Positions 11,986 to 22,844 of a DNA stretch of 64,000 nt are shown piece after piece (the stretch's first letter is position 1; the number at the start of each line of letters is the position of its first letter). Origin of the DNA: Phlebopus portentosus (Eukaryota; Basidiomycota; Agaricomycetes; Boletales; Boletinellaceae). Below the pieces are notes generated by a model. The model did no database searches. It had not been told where the DNA came from and saw only the letters and a program-made list of their open reading frames with translations. Where the stretch lies: assembly GCA_037892935.1 (NCBI GenBank), contig JAYXKI010000019.1:434001-498000 (forward strand). Reading direction: 5' to 3'. Made by a program: the position numbers and the translations under genes.

Positions 11986-12469
11986 TTATGCGGTAGAGCA
12001 GCACCACTGCATTTGTGCATGCTGACATGTTTCCGAGGAAGGGATGCATTTTCCCCAATCAAGACCACCAGGCGTCTGAACTGAGACGGGGATGTTTCTA
12101 TGTAATTGCATTTCAGCAAGATCAAGAACCAAGTAAAGCGAAGAATGCTCACCCATGGTCACAAACGACATAGGAGCCGCCGTCATATCCACTGCAAATG
12201 GTGACACCGGCAGTCTCGGTCTTGGAATCGATACCGTTGCAGTTATTGTCGACGATAACGTAGTCCTCGCCAGATCCGGGCTGCAAGAATCGCCATTAGA
12301 AAGGCAAGCAAGCTAAGAACATAAGCTTAAAGCACGGAAAACGAGCATATGTGGTGAATCCAATGCCAATTTCGCCTGCGAGGCCACAGACAGCGGAGAC
12401 GCTGGTCGCACTGGCAAGAGCGACAAGTGCAATGGTGATCGTCTGAGAGAAGTGCTTTGAGTTGAACAT
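11986..12469 (-). CDS. Small secreted cysteine-rich protein 1 (8 Cys)
   Basis: Exons 12469-12347, 12280-12153 and 12097-11986, 120 aa. The first ~26 residues are a signal peptide ending SVSA; the mature part starts VCGLAGEIG and has eight cysteines, ending TCQHAQMQWCC. It is a clear paralog of the gene at 18802-18337: same intron positions, the MFNSK start, VCGL.GE, WG.C..SSETC and the terminal CC pair. The phase that fits requires intron 1 to use a GC donor (TAT then GCTCGT); the nearby GT (12342) breaks the frame, and the paralog has GTGCGT at the same place. Role unknown; such proteins are often extracellular effectors or wall-associated. No clear TATA box seen. Confidence 0.75.
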
Positions 12470-14014
12470 CGTTATTCAATGTACGTTATGAGGCCTTGAA
12501 AGTTGAGACTTGGATGTCGACCCTCGAGCAAAATATTCTCCTTCATACCTCATGGACAGCTGAGAACCCAAAGAGCTGTGTAGTAATGCTTCGTATCCGT
12601 CGGAATTTGCTTGAAAATGCTAACCCGAAGAAGATAGCTTTGCTTTGCTCCGAAGTAGAACGCTCATCAGAGACACGAGAAGTCCGGGGCAACGTCGGAA
12701 GCTAATAAGACGGTAACTTTCTCATATGACAGAGTATATGATTTCATTTGGGTAAGTTGCCGTGTTTCTCCCCCGAGGATGAGAATATGGTAAAACATCC
12801 AGCCCGAAAAAAACGATGTTTCGTCTTTGGGAAATTCCCATAACAGTAAAGGTCAAAAGTATCCTTGTTAATTAAAATTGAGACGCGTACCTTTGTCACA
12901 AGACTGATTTGCGAAGCCACCGAGGCCATCTTCATGCGATGCGTCTCTCGTTTATCTGCGATCTCCGTGCCGGAGCCTGGGCTATAACGGACTATCCCAG
13001 AAATCCGAGGGGGATAAAGATAGCGCGTATAAATACGTTGACATACGCAAGTAAAGAAGGACAAGTCGGGGAAGGAAGGGACGACCTGTTCAGAGCAGGT
13101 TATGGAGTACGCGTTGTGTCAAAACTTGAAAAGCCATGTTAAAAATAAAAACAAAAAGATGAGCATGTGCATTCGGAAGCTGGTTGAGAGTTGCATCGAA
13201 TATGCGTCCTTCAGATATCGCATGCCAGGTCCGATGTGGTTTGAGAATAGACAGTACTACAGTAGTAGCAGGCGAGTGTTCTGTTACTTCTGTACCAGCG
13301 GGAAAAGAGCAAAGGTGGGTGGGATTCTGCCGATCTGACTTCTCCAGTCACGTGAATTCTCTTTTGGATCGGCACAAGTCCGCTCCAGTTACGAGTCCGT
13401 AAACCAGAAGGCCAACAGTTTCTGCTAGCTTGTAGTACATTAATTGCAAGGGGGTCGAATTTCACCGTGTGGGTAGCAACTTATATTGACGGACAGATAA
13501 TGTTCAGATATGCTATCATCTTTATTCGGAATCTCGGATTTGGAATGAACAACCCATTCGTACTCATGCCATACCCTTTTCTCCTCTGACTGAGCCTGAT
13601 CCAGGTGCACGGAAAAAACTTTTTTTTTACAGGACCAATGATAAACCAAACATATGTCACAGTTAGCCCTCCGGAATCTGTTTTCTTTATTATATAGGTT
13701 CTAGTATTTTTTTATTTTTATTTTATCTGTCAGATTCAGTCAGAGCTTTCCTCGGGATGAAAAGACATTTATTACGATTCAATGTCGGCGATCATTCTTG
13801 CAAAGTCGAATAATACTGCGGAATTGACGTGCATAATAACGTTTGTTCCGTTCTCAACAACCTACTGGCAATTTCCGATCACTTCTGTGCTATTTCGTAG
13901 TATGTCGTGTAATAGGCTACCCTACAAAAATAACAGATTCAAGAAAAGGCCCCGTTCTCGACTAGCTTAGACCGATTTTTAAAGCCGCAATACAGGAGCC
14001 GCTGGTCAGGTCGA
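12470..14014. other. Intergenic, no confident gene
   Basis: Scattered short frames only. Includes a plus-strand TATAAATA near 13027 without a convincing gene behind it, and copy 2 of the 51-bp sequence. Confidence 0.45.
13503..13553. repeat. 51-bp duplicated sequence, copy 2
   Basis: Partner of 11503-11553. A looser T-rich similarity continues downstream (about 13666-13710 against 11800-11835), consistent with an old block duplication. Confidence 0.5.
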
Positions 14015-14095
14015 CTCGTGCTGTAGAGCAGCACTACGCCATCTCTACAAACGGACATTTTCCGTACGAGAGACGCACTTCTCCCAGAACCCATG
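14015..14095 (-). pseudogene. Remnant of a third c-ysteine-rich secreted protein gene (last exon)
   Basis: On the minus strand the sequence aligns with the last exon of the gene at 12469-11986: WEKCVSRTE corresponds to WGKCIPSSET and CCSTA is shared. Between them a one-base loss relative to the parent and an in-frame TAG interrupt the frame. No signal-peptide exon is recognisable upstream, so this is a decayed 3' fragment. Confidence 0.55.
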
Positions 14096-15729
14096 CTTCT
14101 CAACCCGTATGTTCTGTCTACTTTATTTGATCTGAAGTCTATTATAAATCAGCTAGCTCAATGAAGAGCCCGGCGATTGCCTTGGCAATATTTGCGAGCA
14201 TCGTTACCTTCATCCTTACTTTGTCCTCTATTGCGGTCTGGTTATGTTCGATAATGATATATAATAGGCCAGCGATGATTGCGCATACAGGACATATTCT
14301 TCCTGGTTCGTGAGAAATAACGTTGCATCACGCCTTTTCTCGATGTGAATATGTATTCCACAAAGCCGAAGCAGCAACGTTCGCAAACTATGCAATGGGA
14401 GTCCACTTGGACTCGTTGCTTGGATCATCCGATGAATGGTATTGCTAATGGCTCGGAAATACGTCCAAGGAAGATAGACATCGTAATGGAGCCGGATCAG
14501 TGACATTCCGAATACGATAATCCTGAAATTGGGACGTGATTTCATGCATGCAACTTTTGAAATACCCCTACCTAGTGCCTTTGCGAAGGTCGCTACGTCA
14601 GACACGTTGAACGCATAAAGCGCTTCCAGGATACGAGCAAATTGCCATGGAAGAGTCATCGATAAAACAACTCGAGCAAATAGCATCAGAAGCCAGCTGC
14701 TCGTGAAAGAAGAGGGTTTCGAAGGGCAAAAATACGGTGAACTCGTCGAGCAGAAAAGTCCGCAGATTTTGTGTCGTTAGCACGAAGATACGTCCTGGTG
14801 CGTCTTTCCAAACGCAGTCGTCATATACGGAAAGCACCGGAACAATCCGAGCTCAGACTTCGCCGCTTCTGATTGTGGAGACGTCCGTCATCCTCTAATG
14901 CTCGCACAAAATCAAGGCTGGAATGATATGTGCGCACTCCTCTTGACTCTTCTCAACATCGACGAGACTGAGGCTGTACAGGCAACTACTAGCGGCCTTC
15001 CACACTTCCAAGAAACTCGACATAGTGTAGAGCAGGCAATGAGCTCGTGCCGTTGTCCACTCAACAAGAAACTTAAAAAGCATCGGTCCTTTCGGCTTCG
15101 AAATATGTGAGCTGTTTAGAGTTGCTGGCCACTTTTGGAGCCTTGGCCAGATCAGAATGCTGAAAAAGGGATGTTTTTGGAATTCACAAGAGTGAAGAAA
15201 ACCTTGGCCAATGACATGGAGATGGTTGCAGCGAAACGACCGCCGATTAGTTTCTTTCTAACTTTCTCGTCCCTCTCAACACGAAGAGACTAATCTTGGG
15301 TCCCGTTTGAGATTTGGCAGAAACGTACCCAAGAGGCCCAACGAGCTTTGCTCTTCTCGGAAAACTGTGTTGTGCCTGAGAAAGAAAGGCACAGTCAAAC
15401 TTAGAGGGCGAGACAAGGAAGGACATGGATACAACTTTTCGACTCTTGTCCATGCACGTGCCAACAAAAACATCGTGTAAGGTTTTATTGATATCTATTT
15501 GCGTGCCCTGCCAAGAATGGTCATCTCCCTATTTACAACATTCCAAGTAAACTTGGCGCATCCACTCAGCCCCCTCAGCGGATGACAGCACCTCACATCA
15601 TCTTCGTATCACCCACGTTCGATGTCATGCTCGATCTCGCATCTACAGCTATCATATGGTCGAATTCGCTATCCGAACCAATTTTTTCAACCCTATCGGT
15701 ACGGGCAGGGGTCCGGAGAACTTTTATAC
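14096..15729. other. Unassigned region upstream of the phosphate transporter
   Basis: A 152-codon minus-strand frame (14686-14228) and neighbouring shorter frames show no recognisable motif and do not splice into a convincing gene. A 47-codon plus-strand ORF at 14161 encodes one hydrophobic segment. Nothing is called. Confidence 0.4.
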
Positions 15730-15738
15730 TATATAAAA
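15730..15738 (+). promoter_or_regulatory. TATA box of the phosphate transporter gene
   Basis: TATATAAAA, 69 nt upstream of the chosen ATG. Its position argues against the upstream ATG at 15622, which shares the same open frame. Confidence 0.6.
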
Positions 15739-15798
15739 CGCAATGCATTCTACTATGTTGAAGGGCTTCCGAGTGACTTTCCAGCTCAGACTATCGCG

Positions 15799-17691
15799 AT
15801 GGCGCTGCATGATTTTGACTACATCTTCGCCTTTGGCTTGATTTTTGCCTTTCTGGATTCTTGGAATATCGGTGCAAACGATGTCGCAAATTCGTTCGCC
15901 ACTTCTGTCTCATCTAGGTCGTTGACTATGATGCAGGCCATGGCAATTGCAACGGTCTGCGAGTTTGGAGGCGCCGTTTTGGCTGGATCTCGTGTTGCGG
16001 ACACAATTCGGAATAAGATTTTAGATGTCGATGATTTTGAGTCTAATCCCTCCGTGCTCATGCTCGGGATGTTGTGTGCTCTTGTCGGGTCGTCCCTGTG
16101 GCTCACACTCGCTACAAAGATAGGCCTTCCCGTCTCTACAACGTACGTAAATTACTTCTTCTGCATTCACTGCTCGCGTATGACTTTTACCAGTCACTCC
16201 ATCGTCGGTGGCATCATCGGTGTAGGTATTGCTGCGATCGGAGGTGGTGGTGTACATTGGGGCTGGGACGGTGTTAGCCAGGTTTTCGCAGCCTGGTTCA
16301 TTGCGCCAGGAATCTCAGCAGGCTTCGCTATGATCATTTTTGGCATCACTAAATATGGCGTTCTCGAGCGCAGCAGGCCACTTCACAACGGTCTTATGAT
16401 GATTCCAGCCTATTTTGGCGTGACGTCTGCCATTTTGGCTATGGTCATTGTCTGGAAAGGAGGTTCGCGAAAGCAGTCTTCACCCTGCTCATCATCAATG
16501 TCTTACAGACTTTTCTAGCTGCCTCATTGGACCTCGATGACTGGAGCGCTGGCCAGGTCCTAGGATGTGTTTTCGGCGTTGCTGGTGGTGTGGTCGTTCT
16601 ATATGCGACTTTCCTCCTTCCTTTCCTTTATAGACGGCTTGTGAAGGAGGACTGGACGCTGAAGAACTGGGAAGTTATCAAGGGTCCGCTGCTTTGGAAG
16701 CGAGGTCCTGTTCCACCAGTTCCGGAGGGTCACACTAGGCAAATAGTCCAGGATTACTACCGAGGTCATGGAGGCAATCCCCACCTTGACCCTGTCCTCG
16801 CTCCCAACCTTCCTGCGGTCCCGGAATCTGGATCGGACATCGAAAGCAACGAAAAGAAAGGTATGCATAGATTCTAAACTGTTTCCGCAAGAACATGACC
16901 TAACTCGATCCTTCAGCGTCTGTTACTCCAGAACCGACTCTCACCCGACATGCAAAGAGCAAACTTGAAGCTACCGCGGAACCGCTCCTGACCTGGCGCG
17001 GCTTTTACTTACGAGCAAAGTACTACTTTTTCATGGTGTCGATCGGGACGTTGTCTCAGAGCAAATCGGTGTCAATGGCAAGCATCACGGCTTCGCGGCC
17101 AGTTTTTTGGCGAGGGACCTAACTAAGGTCCACCAACCAGTCAAACACTACGACAATAAGACTGAGCATCTTTACTCATTCTTGCAAGTCATGACTGCGT
17201 CGACTGCATCATTCGCGCATGGCGCAAATGACGTCTCCAACGCCGTTGGCCCTCTCTCCGCCATCTACTTGATCTGGAGGTCTGGGGAGACGTCATCCAA
17301 ATCTCCCGTACCTATTTGGGTCCTTGCCTACGGTGGTGCCGCGATCTCCATAGGTCTCTGGACATACGGTTACAATCTCATGATCAACCTCGGCAACCGT
17401 TTGACGTTGCATTCCCCTTCTCGAGGATTCTCGATGGAGTTGGGGGCTGCTACTACCGTCATCCTCGCCACTCGTCTAGGTCTTCCTATCTCGACTACAC
17501 AATGCATTACGGGCGCTACTGTCGGGGTCGGGTTGTGCAGCGGGACGCTCAAAGCAATCAACTGGAGAATGATTGCATGGATCTACTTTGGTTGGCTTAT
17601 TACTCTTCCCGTTGCCGGTTTAATCTCAGGAGGTATTATGGGTATTATTATTAACGCTCCGAGATGGGACTTGCCTACGCCTTCTGCTTAA
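15799..17691 (+). CDS. PHO89: PHO89-type (PiT/PHO-4) sodium-phosphate symporter, with an apparent one-base deletion
   Basis: Exons 15799-16142, 16194-16462, 16519-16860 and 16917-17691. High-affinity inorganic phosphate uptake at the plasma membrane, usually sodium-coupled. Both inverted PiT signature repeats are present: WNIGANDVANSFATS with GLPVSTT near the N-terminus, and FAHGANDVSNAVGP with GLPISTT near the C-terminus, separated by a hydrophilic loop (about 280-400) after FLLPFLYRRLV. Multiple hydrophobic segments flank the loop. Exon phases agree, but the conserved stretch RAKYYFF then HGVDRDVV requires one extra base at 17031-17032 (TTTTTCATGG where TTTTTCCATGG is expected). Exon total is 1730 nt; 1731 gives 576 residues. 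Probably a homopolymer assembly error. An in-frame upstream ATG (15622) is rejected because of the TATA box. Confidence 0.92.
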
Positions 17692-18336
17692 CCAACAGAT
17701 GTTGAAGTACCAAATTTACGATGCGCGAGTTATTAGACTTGGCGAAGAGCCTGTTGTATCACTCCGGGGAATCCTGATATGTGTCTTTTAGTGTTTTATG
17801 AATGATATTTTGTAACTTGCACAATTCAAGCTTTGATATAGCCCCTTCAGTTCGCGCCTATTGCGTGCTGCTTGTCTCGTCCTTTATTTAAACAGCTGGT
17901 TAATGTATCACTACACAGAAGAACTGTTGACATTGCTACAAGCATATGAGTATATGTCGAGGCTTTTAAAAATGAAGATTGCCAGTCCTACAAACTCGAT
18001 GATCAAGCGTTGCGCCTAGGCAGACTTTGTAATCACACAGTACAGGAGCTGGATGAATAAGAATAGCAGAAAGGAAAAGTACCCAATAAAATCGTATTAC
18101 ACCATTACATGCATGTGTATACACAATCATTCAAAGCCCCTGAGAGGCTTCCAAAGTAATCATCGATTCGAACTTCGATTTCCCCGCAGCACAGTAACAT
18201 GTTTGTTGTGCCTTCTCACTAGATACAATATAATAGAAATAGATCAACTATTTCATCCTTCAGAGAACCCGAAAGAATGATAAAAAAAAGAAACTTTGGA
18301 AAAAAAAAAAAAAAAAAAACATCGACAAGAAGCTCG
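17692..18336. other. Convergent 3' regions
   Basis: 3' region of the transporter gene and of the second cysteine-rich gene; no gene seen. Confidence 0.5.
18300..18319. repeat. 20-nt poly(A) tract
   Basis: Uninterrupted A run, just downstream (minus strand) of the second cysteine-rich gene. Confidence 0.9.
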
Positions 18337-18802
18337 TCACCAGGAGCAGCAGAATTGAATCTGCGTCGAACCGCATGTCTCGGATGAAGAAACGCACTCC
18401 CCCCAATTGCGACCATCATACGTTTGCGCAGAGGTGACAAGATTACTTTGAATTCAACGTGAATTAAAGAACTTGATTCAAATAATTAGATTTCGGCACT
18501 TACGAGTTGTCGCATATAACATGAGAGTTCTGATCGTAATCACCACAGATGTCACCGCTCTTTGAGTCGATGACACCACAGTTGTTTGCTACGATGACGG
18601 ACTTACCCTTAGGTTAAAAAGGAATATGTGATCAAGGTTAACCATAAGTATGACCGGAGGAGTTTGTAGCATAACGCACATCACCCGTAGTCCCAAAGCC
18701 AACCTCGCCTCCTAGACCACAGACAGCAAAAACGCGAGTGGAGTTAGTGAGCGCAATGATCGCGACGACAGCTGCTTTAAGATAAAACTTCGAGTTGAAC
18801 AT
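18337..18802 (-). CDS. Small secreted cysteine-rich protein 2 (8 Cys)
   Basis: Exons 18802-18680, 18607-18504 and 18445-18337, 111 aa. Signal peptide to about residue 26 (ends RVFA), then VCGLGGEVGFG, VIVANNCGVIDSK, ICGDYDQNSHVIC, NWGECVSSSETC and a final CCSW. Eight cysteines align with the paralog at 12469-11986, and intron positions and phases are identical. Intron 1 uses an ordinary GTGCGT donor. Expected to be secreted and disulfide-rich; function unknown. Confidence 0.8.
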
Positions 18803-18891
18803 GGTGGACGTCAAGAGGTGCAAATGGAGTACTCCGAAAATTGCAGCACAGAATGACTCGTGAGCGGTGATTATTGCTCGAGAATGCCAGT

Positions 18892-18899
18892 TATTTATA
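18892..18899 (-). promoter_or_regulatory. TATA box of cysteine-rich gene 2
   Basis: TATAAATA on the minus strand about 90 nt upstream of the ATG. Confidence 0.6.
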
Positions 18900-20326
18900 C
18901 CCCGTCCCAAGTGAAGTTGAGATGAAATGTTGCAGGTTGCAAAATGGCGAAGAGCAAACGTCTATTTCAATATCGATGTGGCGCAATCTCGTTTCCAATG
19001 CTGCTCGTAAGGGGATGAGAAAGCAATCGATTGCGCTGGGCCGATCAGCATGGCAGTGATACACACGCCCGTCACATACTTGATTCTCACCATCTGCTGC
19101 GATCTCCTGCTAAGGTCATAATTGAGTATGTAAAGATGTTCTTGATGAGTATCTCAGAAGCATCGTGGCGTGAACTAGTTTGTAAGTTGCTACAGTTGCT
19201 GAGACAGAGACGCTGCACCCGTATCAAGAGACATGCGGCGGAGCAAAGCGGAGAAGAGGAGGTCGATTTGTTTAAATGGATCGGTTTGTATCTATCATGG
19301 ATGCGTGAATCGGCTCAAGTTCGACCCAAGGAAAGAACTTTGCGTGATGTTCAGACGGAGGTGAAAATAAAGCAACGTCATAAGAATGCGGATTACGTAA
19401 GACCACTTTGCGGTTCTCTCGGAGTAGTTCTCTTCTCAACTCAAAACTACTCGCCTTTATTCCATGTCCTATACAAAACAAATTAAATAAGTTGAGTGAT
19501 GAGGAAAAAAGTCGACACTTATGTAAGACGAAGGAATGACTACGCGCTGTCACCGTGATACCAGGCAAGTGAACAGGTACTATGGGAGTTTAGGACGCAA
19601 GTCATCGTTGAGGTGAAGAATTTGATCATTGTGATGAGTCGCTTCAAACAGCTCATGATTTCGGATATCTGGTAAAAAAAAGCTTCGGCCTCAATACGCA
19701 GGTTCGAAAGGGGGACGGGGAAAACAACGAGGAGAAAGAGAAAGGCAACCAACCATGAGCTTCCAGACGAGAAGCAGATCCGGAGAAAAGCAATCGGCAA
19801 AATTGATAGAATCATCAGAGATAGGCTGGATCAATTGATATTAGCAAACACTCCAGCTGGAGCTTTGCGGACAGTGCTTCAGCAGCACTGGACGGATGTT
19901 CGTCGAGAATCCTGGTCAGGTATAGGCACACTTCGAGCTCATTCTTCCATGGTTTGATTTTAATGATGAAGTAATAGAAAAATTACTATTATGTGACAGT
20001 CTCGTGCGTGAGAAATGGTCCGGCGGAATTGGAAAAATGTAAATAGAGAAGTGCAGTCAAACTGAAGAATGGAACGGGTCATGACAGTGTCATCAATAGA
20101 AATAAGCTGATAGAAGCATAGTGGGAGGCAGAGAAAGAGATGAATGATTTTCAGCGGAGAGGTCATTAACAAAGTCATCATTGGTACTGCGATAGAAGTG
20201 TCGGGGTGCGGGGTCATCGATCAGGACGTTAAAGCGTATTCCTTTCGGACTCGAGTAAGGAGCCGAAATTCGGCGCGCCATTCCAAATTAAGCGTACTGT
20301 GATTGCGAGGGTACATACACGCATCA
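18900..20326. other. Unassigned region
   Basis: No recognised gene. On the plus strand 19677-19954 is open for about 90 codons without a usable ATG and encodes a basic, helical peptide (KQIRRKAIGKIDRIIRDRL, then LQQHWTDVRRESW) ending at a TGA; it could be a 3' exon or a gene relic. The frame opposite it (19815-19540) is hydrophobic and probably its shadow. Confidence 0.35.
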
Positions 20327-21211
20327 TTAGAAGCCTCCAAGGCAGCCTTCGTCCGCTTCGCAGCCATGCGCATTCTGCTTGTTGCCTGTCCCGTGCCGGT
20401 CGCGAACAGGGCTCCCTCGGACTCGGCTGCGACTTCGGCGCCGTTGCCGTGTTGGTGAACCGGAAGTCCTACGGACCGAGCGAGAATTTCGAATGAGCGG
20501 CTCCGGAGAATAAAAGGATGGGTGCGCGGTACTTCCAGAGGTAGTCGGAGTTGAATGAGGATATGGAAGAAAAGCTAGTTGGGCAGCATCTGCTTTTGGT
20601 GAGAGTCGCGGCGAAGGGTACGGGAAGTAGCTTGCAGGGGTGGAAGAGGTAGGCGATGAAGAGCGCCTATTGTTGGGCATAGGAGGAACGAAGGGATCAT
20701 TGAAGAATGGCGTTGAGAAGCTGTTGTCAGATTCTTCTGACGTATCTGATGAATCTTGCATGAGGGATGGAGACCGCGACATTTCTGATAAAATAATGAA
20801 TACCAGCAGCAAGTCATAGACAGCTTCGAGCTTACCTCTGGTATCCTCGTCTACGAGAAATCCCATTACTCGAGCACAGGGATGGTGATGATCGCCTCTC
20901 CTTAGGCCTGTACTTTGTTTTACACCATCGACGTCCACATCCATTTGCATCCCGTTTTCCGAGTATGTGCGACCAGGGCAACCGCGTTCAGGAAGAGCGC
21001 AGATGTTCGGCTTTATCCTTATGGGAGACCGGTCGTAATCGTCAGGACTATGCGCAAGGTGGGTACGAGCAAGGGCGTCAGGGTGATTCGGAAAGTGCAC
21101 CTTGTTGGTGCCCGCATTGAAACGCGAGAGACCTCCTTCGCGAGAATTAGGCGAATCGCTATCATCAGAGGATGCACCAAAGCGTTTGAGAATTGGACGC
21201 GGATAACGCAT
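20327..21211 (-). CDS. Conserved fungal protein of unknown function, Ser/Pro-rich
   Basis: Exons 21211-20836 and 20784-20327, 277 aa. The 51-nt intron (GTAAGC...TTATCAG) is a multiple of three, so the frame reads through it. The N-terminal half has a KVHFPNHPDALARTHLAHSP stretch and a compact motif, YDRSPIRIKPN then CALPERGCPGRTY, that I remember from uncharacterised basidiomycete proteins. The C-terminal half is Ser/Pro/Arg-rich with a basic tail that may be a nuclear localisation signal. The start at MRYPRPILKRF is preferred; the frame is open to an upstream ATG at 21313 whose extra residues look unlike the rest. No function is assigned. Confidence 0.75.
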   Translation of the reverse strand: MRYPRPILKRFGASSDDSDSPNSREGGLSRFNAGTNKVHFPNHPDALARTHLAHSPDDYDRSPIRIKPNICALPERGCPGRTYSENGMQMDVDVDGVKQSTGLRRGDHHHPCARVMGFLVDEDTRGKLEAVYDLLLVFIILSEMSRSPSLMQDSSDTSEESDNSFSTPFFNDPFVPPMPNNRRSSSPTSSTPASYFPYPSPRLSPKADAAQLAFLPYPHSTPTTSGSTAHPSFYSPEPLIRNSRSVRRTSGSPTRQRRRSRSRVRGSPVRDRHGTGNKQNAHGCEADEGCLGGF

Positions 21212-22844
21212 TATTTTACTGGTGCCGCTTCGTGTCAGCGTGGAAAGCAGTACGGAGACCTCTCTTATCAGACGCAGGTGGACAGAGATGACCTTGACAA
21301 CTCCGCACGGCACGTCTGTGAGTATAAGTAAGGGAAAAAGTTGATTGCGCGAACATGGTGACCGTCGGAAACAGAAATGGAGCGCAACGAAAATGAAGGG
21401 GCGAAGTAAACGTGAATCAGGTGACTTCCAAACTCAGTAAACTCAGTCCATCGATCCTCACCCTAACTCTCTTTCATCCACATCGTTTCAGTGCAGAAAT
21501 CCGTAAATATTGCTGTTGGACGATATGCACGCATGTGCCCATTCAGCACCAGGAACCCGTCATCTGGTGACTCATGTACTGGACTTACTCGCACACACAC
21601 CCAGGTCAGCAGCCCAAACGCACTCCACGATCTGCACGCGGCCGCGGCCAGGGACAGATCAAGTGCTGAAAGAAGGTTTACTTCCGCCTTTGAAATGAAC
21701 TTCCGTCTCCTCCGTCTTCTTATCTTGTCCTTTTCGGAAACGCTGACTCATCAGATGAGGTGGCAGACGATCATGTTTATTCATGCTCCGTGCTCTCATG
21801 ACCATGTCTATTCTACCCAATCCCCGCTAAACGTAAGTACCCCGGATTCTTTCTTATCGAAGTTCTGCGTTTGAGATAATTTGCCATAGGGATTGATACA
21901 GTGGATGGTCATCCTCAGTAATCCGAAACACCGACAATTTATGGGCACATTCGTATTGAGGCTTGGCACCCTGTTTTGCGAAGTTCATGCCCATACAGTG
22001 TTCGCGTCGGACCCAGTCTGTCTATCGCATCAAAAGATAGCGCCTTCCTCCTTCGTGACCGATTAATCTCAGTGATCAAAAGAAGAAAGATGAGGCGTTT
22101 CTCTTACTATCGCCTTGAAATAGCTCTGTCGACGCGAGTAGAGTCCAAGTGTCACGACAACTTTCTCCATGATTAAGCCCACGTGCATGTATTTTAATGC
22201 CGCCCCGCATCCTGCTTCGTACCTCGGTTCAATCTGGGGCACTGTTAGCAGAGTGAAGGGGAAAAAGGTATAGCAAGACACTTCTTCTCGGAATTCTCTC
22301 GGTTTTCAAGACGGACCAATCCTAGAAGTAATGTATAGAAGCTCTAAGACATATCCGATTCTTTGCCGGATCCAATGGCAAGAAAAGTTATTGGAGAATG
22401 AGGAAGGATGAACCTGTCTTTAGGTAGTTTAGGGGGATATTTCGTAAGTTTGACTAGACTTCAACAACTGGAAGAGAACCAAAGAATGCGGCGGAAGGAG
22501 AGTGAAGGGATGTCATATTGCTTAGAATAATGCCTAACTGCCTGAGCATGCTCCGATTAATTACGCAGTATCCAGCAAGCCCTGCTGAGAGATTTATGTA
22601 GATCTTTTCAGGCGAACATGTTTGTCAACATTGCACGACCTTCCCTCGCAACCCACCTCCCTTTGCATAGTGGCCTGCCGACTTGAGACGCCTATAGGCG
22701 TACAGTACACTGTGGGTGCAAAATGGCCATCGACGTTTAGTATCCTGTCCTCGGCAGACCTCTCTGCTTCATTCACGTTAGGCAGAAGATCGACTCTCAG
22801 AAGCGTTGAACCGAGCAATCGCTCTGTAAAACAAGCTCATAGAC
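21212..22844. other. Intergenic, no confident gene
   Basis: Between divergently transcribed genes. A plus-strand frame at 21491-21874 has no recognisable feature and is probably chance. Confidence 0.45.

Noticed and set aside
14228..14837. 152- and 79-codon minus-strand frames
   Set aside because: No motif, no consistent splicing and no promoter; likely chance or an old relic.
15622..15798. Longer N-terminus for the phosphate transporter
   Set aside because: The frame is open, but a TATA box at 15730 lies inside it and the extra residues are not family-like.
21212..21313. Upstream start of the Ser/Pro-rich protein
   Set aside because: Open by chance; the residues before MRYPRP do not match the style of the conserved N-terminus, though it cannot be excluded.
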